A stretch of DNA of 64,000 nucleotides from Daphnia pulex (lineage: Eukaryota; Arthropoda; Branchiopoda; Diplostraca; Daphniidae). Positions 47,164 to 60,000 of the stretch are shown one piece after another (position 1 is the stretch's first letter; each line of letters opens with the position of its first letter). The position numbers and the translations under genes are program-made. Under the pieces are notes generated by a model. The model did not search any database, was not told the DNA's origin, and saw only the letters and a list, made by a program, of their open reading frames with translations. Where the stretch lies: NCBI RefSeq assembly GCF_021134715.1, contig NC_060024.1:8680001-8744000 (forward strand), in the 5' to 3' direction.

Positions 47164-48431
47164 ATTTACTCGCTGAGCACTGCTGCTGCTGCTGGCGGTT
47201 CAGGTGTTGGAGAAACACTGACACTGAGGACGCGAGAGGAGCGAATAATCCAGATCAAGGCTGCGTTTTGTTTGGTAGTTTTCCTGCAAAGAGATTCGCA
47301 GTTTCTATCGAAACACACGTCACACACGATATTATATATTCTGGGATGAATAAGTAATCTGTGTCCGTCTGACGAGCCAAGGTATTTGTGTGACGCTCGA
47401 TCGGTCACCATGACGACCAGAAATCCAATTGTCAAATAAAATTCAGGCCGCGGCCCAGTGTGTGCAATGTTGTCGTCTAATTCTAGAAACAACCAACTCC
47501 TTTTAATTGATTTTCCGACCACACAAAACGACCAGATTAGCGTCACACTAATAGAGCCCAGTTGTTCGTTAACGACGCGCAATTGCTCAAAAAAAAACCT
47601 CTTGCAATTTTATTAAATTACATGTTGTGCTGGTCTGGGCTGTTGAACTCTTCTGCTCCGTCTGTCGTATATGTAATCCCGTATATCTCCGCCAGCAGCC
47701 GGGGAATCCGCCGGCAGCTGTTGGCCCTGTACACTGACAGGATTGACATCCCAATCCGTCATCAATTCTCGACTGTGGTTACAGTTGGAAACTTGGAATA
47801 TCATCTTAGTGAATATAACTCGTCGGCGCGGGCCGGGCAGAGAGAGACTAGACCACACATTGTATTTATACAGTTATATCTTGACAGTTGTCTCATGGCA
47901 CTACACAGCCCAGTCTAAAAACCCTCGGCACTCATCACTTATTCTGCCAAAAACTATGGAAGGGGGCGACAAGGAAAGAAAAAGAAAGAAAGAAAAAAAT
48001 AACTCTCAAATCCTCTCCCGAAAATGTTGACAATGCGATTTAGACTCACGAGCGTGCGATACGCACCCCACCAGATTTTCTCTTTTTGCCTTTTTGTTTT
48101 TGTTTTTTTTTTAATTACATGGTATTACAGAGGAGATGTACAACAACTTATATAGAGTATTGTTTGATATAATAACAAGAAAAAAAGAATCGATAATGAT
48201 GACATCACTAAACGGAAGAGAAGTAACAAATAATTCAAATCAATAATCGATATTATTTTTTTGGCTTGGGCAAAACTATGCATGGAATCACAATTTGACA
48301 TTTCCCTTTTTTTTCTTTGCTTTTACAATGGATTTATTTTTTTATTTATTTGCCTCCGAGGAGAGCAACAACAACAACATCAACATTTAGATGGAACTTT
48401 GGTTTTTATTTTATTTTATTTTATTTTATTT
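47164..48431. other. Spacer between IFT54 start and nicotinic receptor 3' end
   Basis: Both neighbours are on the minus strand, so this holds the receptor 3' UTR and the IFT54 promoter. A short TATTT/TTTTA repeat lies at 48405-48432. Open frames present (for example 47166-47582 minus) have no protein-like character. Confidence 0.4.
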
Positions 48432-51400
48432 TTACGGACCGTACGGGGACGAGGTGAGCACGACGCAGGTGGCGACGGTTGTGATGATGACGAACGTGAG
48501 CAATAGGATCCTGCGAACATTGACGAGAAAATTGAAAATCCAATGAAAAATTCAATAGGAAAAAGGGAGAGAAACCTGTCGCAAACGAGGGCCAGCTGTT
48601 TCCATTCGAGCGCAATGGCCTCCCGGCGATCCTGTTCTTCCAGTCGGTTCTCGTTCCGCTCGACGGCCGTGGACACGCGGGCCATCAACTCGGTCAATCG
48701 TTGCTCGTAAATGCTGCCTTGGCTCAGGATTCCGAATCCGCCGCCAATTTCAGCAGACGACGACCCACTCACTGTGGGGGGAAAAAAAATGTTTGTTCAT
48801 TCCTATTTCTTTTCGATTGAAAAGGAAAAAGAAAAATGTCAGAAATCAGATGGAACCTGGTTCGGGATTCAATAACGGCTGCTGCTGAGGATGCTGTTGA
48901 TGGTGATGCGGGGCTTTGGGCGTTGATGGGACGCGGCGGGAATAGAATTTGGGCGACGGCGGACCGATGCCCAGGAAATCCAGATCGGCCGACTGGAATT
49001 TGTCGTTATAATCGGGATCCAAATAGACGTCGGTCGCTCTCGGCTCCAACTCCTTTCCCAAACGTTTTTCATTTGTATTACTTATCGATTTTTCCATTCA
49101 ATTTTTTAATAGAAATTGAAAAAGAAAGAAGAAAAAATGGCTGGACGAGATCAAATATAAGTTTACCTGGAGTCTTAAGCGCAGTCGCTCCTGAGAATTC
49201 CGGCTGCTTGGGGGACCGCCATTGAGGGGCGTCGCTGGGAACCAGCCGGAGGAGGATCTCGTGGCCGAGACACCGACCGGTGGCTGATGTGATGATGACG
49301 GACGTCCTGCCCTTTGATGAACGTGACGGCCACTGCTGCCGCCGTGTGGAGATTTGCCGCAAGTGCAGCGGAGATCGGGGCCGGCCGACGTGCAAACTTT
49401 AGTCGGCGATTCGTTGAAGTTGCGGGAAGCCAAGCGGCTGGCCGGAATGGGATCTCCGGAAGCGCCGGAGTGATGGTGTTCTCCTCCGCCGCCTGAACTC
49501 GGCGTGGACGACGGCGACGAGTGTCTCTCGTCGACATCAAAGCGGAGCAAAACCAGCCGGGCCAGCCCGCCCAGAATGATCCGGCGCATGATGTACGGCA
49601 CCTCAGTGCCTCTCAAGCCGCGGTGGTGAAGATTCAACGTGACCACCGACAGCCCCGAAGCGAACGACACCAAGCAAATGGAGACGCCGTAATACAAGCC
49701 TATATGCCGCGATTGGATTATTTAAAAAAAAGGTAAAATGGCGCCAAATAATTAAAATACAAAATACAAAATATCGATCGTTTTATATTTCCGGATGATA
49801 GACACTATAGTTCTCTAGGGAATGGTAGATGTAGTACGTCGTCCTGATTAAAAGTTTTCCCTTGTTCCGTCTAGAAGAAAAATGTGTAACCCGTGTCGTC
49901 GTCGTCGTTTCATCATAGAGTCTAAACGCCGCTAGCGGGCGCTGTGACGTCAACCGGTCATCAACCGGCGACACGACTTTGGGCTGCCGACGACATCATA
50001 TCGTCAGTTGGTGGAGTCTCCTATATACTGTACTACAGTTCTCACAAGATCTAATATCGACCGGCGAAGCGCAAACAGTGCGTTCACGCGCGTCACACAC
50101 ATAACCAGCTATAAGCTATAGCTCTGCTATATTCTGCGCTTCTCAAATCCCCCGACTTGAATTTTCCCCACTTTTTTTTTGCCCATCAGCTCGCACGTGC
50201 AATAGACACACACACAGCAGAGACATTAGAGATAATATAGACGTCCACACAGCCTGTATAGAGATCTACTATAATATGAAGTTAGAGCGAGATGATGAGA
50301 GATATATACTCACTGATGAGCGGAGTCTTCTCGGTTGGCGGCAAACTTTCCCTGATGGTCATGAGGAAGACAGTCATGGACAGCAGTGAACTGATGCCCA
50401 GGGTCACTTTCTCGCCGGACTCGGACGGGACGTAAAACACCAGTAAAGCTGCCGGGCAATATGATGTTACGATGGGACAAATAAACATTTGGAGATATTA
50501 TTATTAATCTACTGCGGGGAATAAACGCAGTTCACAGCACACACTCCCCGAACGCAAAAGATATTGCATCGGGTCCAGGGAGAGTCCAGGGTGTGGGGGG
50601 AAAAAATGTCATCAGACAGTCGTCTGCTTTTATTTGAGGATTGTGGGGTGCGCGTTTTTAATGTCTAATAGAAAAATGAATGTCGTCGTCATAATAATAA
50701 TACGAACCGATGCCGTTGATGAGCAGACAGGGCAGGATCAAGTTGAAGACGTAGAACAGTGGGCGGCGCTTCATTTTGATGACGTAAGTGATGTCCGGAT
50801 AAGGCTCCGGGCAGCAGCTGTAGTACTCCTCGTGATGGATGGCTTCGAAATCCACCAGGTCGAACTCGCCGTTCGTCTGGTAGTTGCTCACGTCCCCTTC
50901 GTCCGTTTGCTTCTTCAAATCGATCTGCCAATGATAATGCCGATGAAAATCACACGCAAAATAAATAAATAAAAAGACCGTCAAGCGAATAATAAATATA
51001 AACGGACGATTATTTATTTTGTCTGTTATTTCTCTATTGAATTAGACATTTTCAAAATGTCAAATATTCTGCGATGGTCTGTGTGACGACATCGATGGGA
51101 ATCGGCAATTTTTTCGATTTTCCACCGTTGGGAGCAGTCTATGAGGGGGAAAAGGTTTTTTCCCACTCTCGTTCGTTCAGCGATGCGCGTTCATTTTCAA
51201 TCTCTGATCTCGTGCTGGAGGGGGTGGGGGAACTTTGCCACTTGAGCAACTGCTGGGATGAGAGAGAGGACGAAGAATGTTGTCTATCCTGTGCGATCTC
51301 GCCAGTGTGCCGAGTCGCTCGTCATTTGAACTGTAGATATTATCCCATCGTTCGTTCGTCGTCGTAGGAGAGCTATTGGGAGTCACGGACCAATAACGTC

Positions 51401-54034
51401 ACATCACATCGCGATGATCCGCCATGCGGAAAAAAAAGGCGAAATAAATAAATTTCAATCTCTTCTTCTTCTTCTTTTTTCCCTTTTTGTGTGTGTGATT
51501 GAATAACTTTGTGAAACAAACGAAATGTCAACCACTCTACGATTTCAACCGTGTCGATTTCAAGAGCAAAAGGAACTCGAAAAGCTGAGCGACAATGAAC
51601 GAAATGGCACGTCGCATAACACATCAATCCTGTCAAAAGTCGCAGGAATAATTTCACACGAACTGCGTATATAACACGGCAAAAAAAGAGCTGAAGGAAT
51701 AAGAATATACGCGATTTATATGTTTGATCAGAAAAGAAAAGGAAATAAAAGAGCTGCTGCTGCTGCTAGGGCTGTGCATCGCCTAGCTGCATGGGGCTCA
51801 TCAGCCATTCAGTCGGCGTCGGGATCCGATTGCCTTTCCCTGCTAATGGGATATTATTTATCAGACTGGCTTCTTGTCTCCTATTTCTTCTTTTTCTTCC
51901 GGATTGCGTTAGAGAGTAACGAGGACGAGGAAACGACGGAATAAATATCTCACGAATTCCTTGTTTATAGATGTCTAAACGTCTGATGGTTGTGAGGAAT
52001 CGCCATTGATCCAATTTGAGTCGTCAAAAATGGCCAGACATTTATAAATCAATTGATAATAACTACACAGCAGAAAGATATAGTATAGACACAGCCAAAC
52101 AGCCGGTAGACTGCTGGGCAAGCGATAGACATTATAAGGCGCGTGTGCGTTATTTGGAGGGGGGATCAAAGAGTATACACGTACACACACACACATACAC
52201 ACACAGTCAAATAACGGCGAATGAATGGCCTCTTTTCATTCGATTATTATTAGATGCGCATCCCTAGCGTCTAATATTTTTTTTTCTTTTCTTTTCTCTT
52301 TTGGCAACTTGTATTCCTTTTCTCTTTTGTGTTTGTTTCTTTCTTTTGTTTGTTATTTCTTGTATCGACACAAAAAAGATCACACATCGAGGTTTTCGGT
52401 GCTTCATCACGGAGCTAGGGACGGAGTCTCGTCCTGCACGGGCGGCTTTGGCTTACTGGGCCCAGCAAACCAAAATAAAAACAACCGGACACTTTGAATC
52501 GCTGGCGGTAAATTTCAAGAAAAATGAATTCCCCGGCTTTCTGGCACACAAACACCTATACAGTCCTCCTATCCATGTCCCTATATACATCTAATATATA
52601 TTCAAAATAGGACAGACACAGCAGCTATAGTGCTGGCGAGAGAGGAGAAGACGCGAAATCCTTTCGACGGACGTGTCGTCTAATATATTAAGGAACAACA
52701 CTGTCATATGGAAGCCCTTTTTTCTCTCTCTCTCTCTCTGGTGGGTGCTGCGCGCCTTATTTCTTGATACGTAAGTAGGTAATCTAATTTCCAGTGCATG
52801 CATACATGTAGGTCCCGGTCCTCGCCCAGCTCAAAGTGTTGGGCGCCTCTTATTAGACCCAGTTAGGAGCTCAAAGTATTTGTCCGACTTGCTGGCGTGG
52901 CTGAGAAAGAGCATAGAGTATAGTCACACCCTTTATTTCGTGTCGCCCCCAGGAATTTCGTGACGAACGAGGAACACACGCGGCCCTTTTCTGGAACAAT
53001 TTTGGTTTTTTTGTCGTTTCAATTCTCACGGCTTCTTCCCTATGCATAACTCCGTTGGTTGAATCGGCAAAGTTTTGATAATTATATAGACATTTAATCA
53101 AGATGAAAAAGTAGAAAAAGAGAAGAGTGTCTGATGTACCTGGAATCCGTCGTAAGTCCAGGAAGCCCATTTCATCTTGCAGCTCTGCAAGTCGAACGGG
53201 AAATACTCGACGTTGATGTCGCACGAGCTGCGGAAAATGCCGTGACTCAGCCAGACGACCTTTACAGCAGCAGCGGTGTCGATTATTGATTCAATTCAAT
53301 TTCAAATAAAAAAGAAATAAATTCATGAAAGAATCAAATTCACTCACCTCGCCGTTGTCCGAGACGATGACGTTGGTGTTGATGACGCTGGACGTGTACT
53401 GGGCATCGGCGTTGTTGTACAGGATAATGTCCGGTCTCCAGACTCTCTGGTAAGGGATTCTCACCACGTGAATACCTCCTGGGTATTTTATTTGATTTTG
53501 AAATGAATTGAAATCTAATAATAATTGAAGAATGAAATGAAGAATGAAATGAATTTGTTACCGTAATCGGACGAGTTCCAGGTCAAGTGACTGTCGTTCC
53601 ATTTCTGTGTCAGCCAACAGTTTGTCGTTAGTATTTGATTTCGTTCGTCCTGTTTGTTTTTTTCAAAAATAAAAACCGCGGGAAATTTAAACAAATTTGA
53701 ATGGCGCTTGTTTTTGAAAGTGATTTCCATCCTAATACATACCACGTCGATGATTAAATGGAGTGACATGCCGAAAACCACTTGAAGGGCTTTGGTGGAA
53801 TTGGCGACAGGACCTGTAACAATCGAATGAGAGTCAAATTCATATCTCGATTGCCACTGCTGTGCAGCAGCGTATATAAACCCGGAATCAAATGGGAGCG
53901 GATGGGAGCGGAAGACTTACGAGCGTTGCTGTCGTAATTGGCCATCAAATGGCGCAAGAGTCGGTACTCGTTGTGATCCGAGTGAACAGCTTCCGGCAAT
54001 AGGAGGATGAGCTCAAGTGACAGCAGCAGCCAAG
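48432..54034 (-). CDS. Nicotinic acetylcholine receptor, alpha-type subunit (5' exon missing)
   Basis: Exons (minus) 54034-53921, 53813-53743, 53649-53562, 53478-53348, 53259-53140, 50924-50708, 50448-50314, 49699-49167, 49052-48857, 48771-48576, 48510-48432 encode 625 residues plus an unseen start. The first exon gives a hydrophobic leader ([18 protein letters not shown]). The ligand domain has WxPD ([11 protein letters not shown]), the Cys loop [15 protein letters not shown] and the vicinal pair [11 protein letters not shown] that defines alpha subunits. TM1 is [24 protein letters not shown] before TM2 fits a cation channel; TM2-TM3 read [20 protein letters not shown] and [16 protein letters not shown] cytoplasmic loop of about 280 residues is Ser, His and Gly-rich; TM4 ends at SSPYGP. 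The TM2-TM3 segment is unlike canonical neuronal alphas. The acceptor at 54035 needs a donor exon upstream. Confidence 0.88.
50925..53139 (-). other. 2.2-kb intron of the nicotinic receptor gene
   Basis: Far longer than the other introns here. It carries an (AC)n tract near 52180-52206, a (CT)n tract near 52723-52739, CT-rich stretches near 51460-51485 and no supported exon. It separates the extracellular-domain exons from the loop C and membrane exons. Confidence 0.6.
52180..52206. repeat. (AC)n microsatellite in the receptor intron
   Basis: Interrupted AC repeat (ACACACACACACATACACACACA, given only as two runs of about 12 and 10 nt). Likely length-polymorphic. Confidence 0.75.
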
Positions 54035-57000
54035 CTAAACACACACACACGCAAAGTAGAGATATAGAACTTATGTTGTTGCGTTTGTGTGTTGTGCGTC
54101 AATCACAGCAGGGAAACATTCAACAACTTTGCAAATTAATGAGAATTTATAAACCGTCGCATCTCTAACCCGCCATTCGCTCCGAGAAAAAAGAATCAGC
54201 ACAGCATCCCGAATGGGGAAATCAACTTCTTTGATTTACTTCCGTTTTGATTCTCTCTCCCCCCCCCCTTCTTTGACTGGCTGTGTATCTCTTAATATTT
54301 GCATCTGAATTTTGTGTCTACATAACGTCTGTCATTAATTAAGTCCTCGGGTTCGTAGTACGTACGCAGCAGCACCATGCACTCATAGCCCATCAGCTTC
54401 GTCAGATTCCTCCATCGTTGTCGGTTCCCGGTTAAAATTTCATCATCAATTTCCCCCTCACCCGCTTAGACATCTTCGTTATCGACGGACAGCTCGCCCG
54501 TCCTTCTAATTAATTGTGGAGCCATCGAAGCCGAATATTCGCAATCATCACAGCCATAAGATTTATTCGGTCTGCTCTCCTCCGCCCATCTCATCTTTGA
54601 TGAGTAGTATTTGACATGTCAAATTAGTTACAGCGCCATATCAAATGGGTAATGCTTTAAAAAAAAAAGCTTCTAAGTATTTTCCAAGAGAAACCAAATG
54701 AATCAATTAATAAGTATCTAGAGAGGTAGGGGGACACGCCCTTTTTATATGTAAATTTACTATAAATATAGATTATAGATACGCGTTAATTGCGGTGTGA
54801 TTAGCAAGTCATCGACGCGCAGCACTCGAATCATTCACTCTCCTGGAGGTACTTTCAATACAACTTTCTCTCTATTCTAATTAATTCCCAGTAATGAAAT
54901 ACTGCTATATGCGTTTGGCTTTGAAATAGTCGTGGAATTTGTTCTCTATAAAGTTCGCTTTGGCTGCTGCTGCTGGCTGCGCTGGTTACCGCAATTTCCA
55001 TTCGCGCTAATAAAGAGACAAGGGTCTCTCTCTGCTCCTCCCCTTAAACTGCATTTGCATCGTCAACAAAATTTCGTTATCGACAAGTACGAAAAAAGAA
55101 AAAAGAAAAGAAAATGATGATCATCAAACGCCTGGAGGCGTCAGCGAAATAAGTTCAGAATTTTTTCTGCGATCGAAATGGCCAGAAAAAGAAAAAAAGG
55201 CAAATAAAATATATGGCGCTGTGGTGGTGTAGTAGTATAGATTGATAGTGAGATGAATCATCAACACTATGTGTATATAACATGCATAGATGGATGTACA
55301 TATAGACGCCTGTGGGCGTGTCGAGCTGATATTGCACAAAAATAATATTTGCTGGTCTCCGAAAAAAAAAAGTCCTTTTACGTGGGGGCGGCGTGCATGG
55401 GTCTGCCTAGGCTAATACGCTATATGGCTGCTGCATCTAGTGTGTGCCGTCAAATGAGACGTGTAAAATAAACGAAACGGGATAGTTGGTCCGTCATCAA
55501 AACCGGATGATATCCACAGCACCCCCACCCCTCGACCCACACACACACATAGTCAGAGTCAAAGATTCTTATATTTATACTACTAGTACTTTACTCTGCC
55601 CCGCTGCAATATCAAAGAGATTTGCATATACCAACAAACCCTGTATAGCTCTAGCTAGCTATAATATAATACCGCGGCCGAGGGACTCTGTTATAGACTT
55701 TATACCGCAACGACTTTGAAAATCCGAAATGTGTGTATCAAAGCAAAAAAAAAAAGAAAAGAAAAGAAAAACAGAGATTAGATGGCCATGTCTAAATATT
55801 TTCTGTCCCGGGTTATTGGTTTAAACCCTCGCGCGGATAATATCGCAATTGAAAAAGAAGAAAAAAAAGTTGCGGATGAGCTCAAAAACCGCGCCCTTAT
55901 AGTACACACTATATATACTTGTATACGACGTAGAAATAAAGAAGTTGATGGGGCTAGTCACCAGCAGCATCAAAATCAAACGGATATAAAACCCCCTCGA
56001 GAGGAGAGAATACTATAGGCCTATTTAGGATTTGATGGACGAAGAAATATTCCCTTTGAAATCAGCGGGGGGAAAAAGAGGAAGATTCTCGTTTCGCGGG
56101 TTTGTATGTATACACATTCGAATGATTTTCATCAATCGGCCAGAAAAATACATGGTTTTCCTTCTACCACGATGATGGTATTATTAGACATGTCTTATAT
56201 ATATAATACAGACGCGCGGGATATCGGCTGCTGCTGCTGCTGCGGAATTGGATGCGAATAACAAATCGAAAAAGGGCCGCGGCGTGGTATTATAATACAG
56301 GATCGGGTTATATAGACGTGACTGTACAAGTCGTACCCGCAGCATCGGCCGCCCAGAAGAAAAAAAGAATGAAGAAAAGTCTGTTGTGACGACAACGACG
56401 ACGGGAATATATAACAAAGAAAAAGAATAGAATGTATATACGGATAGAGCTCTTCTTTCTCTCATCATCTGCTGTTGCGCTGCTCACAAAAGATACAGGG
56501 CAAACAAAAGAAAACAACAACAACAAAAAAAACCAATGGTTGAGCTATATGAGCTATGTAGGCTACTTCTGCTGGCCGCGGGCCCCGCTTGCTGTTTGGA
56601 GTACGATTGGATATATATATATTCTTTGTGATTGTATGTTTGTTGTAAATTATATTCGTTTTGATTATTGCGTGTCCCCTTTTTCTTGTCTCCTTAATGA
56701 AGAATGTGTGCCATCCCTTCACAGACCGAAGCAAAAGCCGAACATTTATCTCGACACGGAAATCTGCACGTCTGGCATTAAAATCAAATGTGTTTAGCCA
56801 GTAGCCAATATTTTCGTAGTAACATAAATACATGATCTAAATGACTATATTCTTTATATAATTCCAGTTCATTGCATAGCCTACACAACATGTATATGAT
56901 TGTATATAGCCCTAATATAATTATATAGACCGAAACCAAGTGGGAAATGATTTACCTGCTGTGCCGACTGCGCGGAATCTGGACGAATGCATCGGTAGGA

Positions 57001-60000
57001 GCTGCTGCTAGAAATGCCAGACTTTTATATTATGACGTGCTGGTTAAAAGACCCGCGTGCGGTTATTGCCTTTTGTTTTTTTATTTCCTTCCTCTTTTGT
57101 GTTTTGTGTTTGTTTGTAATCAAATCACAGTTGACGATGTGTAGATTCTGCCTCTTTGTGGAAGATCTACAGAGTTCTGCGATCATCAATCGGCCGCTGT
57201 ATAGCGAGCAGAAGAAGCTGAGCAGTATAGCAGCACAGGAGCCGTATAGGCTCAAAGAGTCGAAGAGAGAGAGAGAGAGGATAGGACGGCCTATATGGCC
57301 AGCATCATCTAGATAGACATAGATATCCCCCCGGAGAGTGACTTTGAAGTCAAGTGTCTGCTCTGATCTGCTGCTGCTGCATGTGGATCGAGTCGAGAGA
57401 TATATAACTAATAGAAGAAAGAAGAGACCAGAGCACAGCAGCTCCTTGCGCTCCTGCCGGGCGACTATAAGGAGCGGTCAGGAGAGCAGATAAAACCAAC
57501 TGGAACAGCACAGCACAGCACACACGCACACCGAGTCAGCACAGATGAAATCACAAAACAAGACAAAAAAAGAAAAAAAGTCTCCGGTCCAGCAGCGCAG
57601 TACAGTAGCAGCCGGCCCCCTTATATTCCTGCGTCTTTTTACGGTAATGATCCACTCCTGGGCAGCAGCAGCAACTCACTGGACTCACTCATTTCCCCCC
57701 TTTTTTCCCCTTCTTCCTCCACACCCCCCCTCCTTCAGCAATGAACAAGCGGCACCACCACCAGTCTATAGACACACAGTATATAATATATATATGTGAG
57801 GGGGGGGGGGAGGGAGGATATAATATAACAGCCCCCAGGCCGGGCTGTCTGTATAGTTGATGACTTGCTCGGCCGTTAGACAATCGCTTTTTTCTCTGTA
57901 TAGGGGGAGAAATAACAGCACGGGAAAACAGCACTGGGCGATGAAATGGTTTTCAGCAAAAGGAGAAATATGCTGCTGCTGCTGCTGCTGGATGGAGGAA
58001 CTGGTGTGTAGCGACTGGCCGTCTTGGCAAAGTTGGCCGGCGTATATATATATGCTGTCTCTGCTGAGCTGTGTCGTCTCTCTAGCTGCTGCTGTATAGC
58101 CTACAATATACTATAGAAGAGTGGCGATAGATATCTAGCTCAAATATTTCCCTCTCTCTCTCTTTTCCGCTGCTGGATGTTGTGGATATGCGGTGGCGGG
58201 CACATGCGCATCGGTAATAGGCGGCGCCAGAGCGCATCCGTGTCGCTGTTTAGTTAACCCGCCTTCTCATTTTTTTTTGTTTTTATTTCTTTTTTCTTTT
58301 TTGTGTTATATAAGAGACAATCCGGTATGTAATAGAAGGAGACATTTCTTTTGGCCTGCTCTTATATTTCATGATGAGATTGATATTCAATTTCAAATGA
58401 TTCCGCGCGGACGGAGTGCTGCTGGAGAGAGAGAAAAGATTTTATTATTTTTTTCACATCATGTGTGTAATAGTGTACAAATAATTAATGCACAGATAAT
58501 GAAAGGTTTAATTGAAAATTTGAAAATAAAAAATTTAATGGCGGGGTATATTGAATAGTTGATGAATGACGAATCGGTTCAGGTTGTTGACGTTAAATAA
58601 TGACAGCGGATCAACATGTCATTATTTTAGACGATTTTAGATGTGTATTACACAATAAAGTCGTCTAGATAGCTTTGTTAATAATACAGGAAATGTGTAG
58701 GCCACTATAGCGCTGACTATGTGTATGTATACATAGTCATTTCATGTTTGAATTCAAGAGAACCTGACATTGCCATGGAGTGGAATAAGATTTCCATTCT
58801 TGATTGCTCCAAGAATTCTCCAAATAGTCGCGCATAACATTAAGGACCTGCGAGATTAAAGTCGATGCTAATCTTTCACGTCTTTTTCTTCCGCTGCTGC
58901 GCACACATTTCGGACCCGAAAGAACTAAAGGAAAAAAAAAAAGATTCTTCGCCATCATCATCCATCTGTTAATGGATGTATTTGGTTGCTGCTGCTGTCC
59001 TTATACATAACATAACACACACAGCAAAAGAAATAAAAACCACGGCCGATCTAGTAGATATATCCTTTTTTTATTCTTTTCTTTTCTTGATGTGTATAAA
59101 ACATTTGACTCTTTCTTTATTCTTTTTTTCTTTTTCGATTGTCGGCCTGTCGGTCGACTTGACATTGACTGGATCTCCGTCAAAGTGAACGCAATCTTAA
59201 AAAGGTCTCCTACTTTCTTCTTTCTTCTTCTTCTTCTTTTATTTTCGCAACCGTATGCAGGGCTGGATGCGCTGGCATCGCCCTACATAGCGCATATACA
59301 CGCCCCAATTAGTCAAAGATGTCACATCTTATACAGAGCTGTGCTGTGCTGTGATGCCGGCTCTCTTTTTTCATGCTGCTCTCCTCCTCCGCGCCAGGAT
59401 GTTTCCGTTTATTCTCCGATCAACAAAAAAAGAAAAAAAAAAAAAAAAGAAATAATAGCGGAAAAACCACACGAGCTCTATAGCTCCGTCCGGCTCTAGC
59501 TGCTGTGCTGTGCTGTGTGTACACATATCCGGGATAGATGGAGCAGCACAGCAAAGAAGAAGAACAAGAAGCTCTCCTATAATATGTAGCTGTCGATTTC
59601 CCTCGCTCCCGTCGACTTTTCTTCTTTTGATACATCACAGAGTTTACATCACATCAAAGGGAAAAGGCAACCGAGAAAAGGATCGTGAGCCGTTCACAGT
59701 ATGTGTACACAGCAGCAGCAGCTACAGCAGCATTATACGTATATTGGCAACCGAACGTGCTGTGTGTCTCTCTCTGTCTATAATACTTATTTGTAAGGGC
59801 TGGAAATCTATCGGTATAATGCATACAGTATACGACACACAGCAGCCACCTTGACGTCTTTTACATATGAAAAAAGAAGGTGGTATATGTGTGTACATAC
59901 ACGACGAAATCCCGGCGTCAATATATATATATACGGATATAATCACGTGGAAAATTCACATTAGATGCGCACTTGGCGCTATACTGCGTGATTTGGGCCC

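Noticed and set aside
54035-54050. Start of the nicotinic receptor at a GTG in the GT repeat
   Set aside because: Eukaryotic initiation there is unlikely, and the sequence GTGTGTTTAG looks like a splice acceptor.
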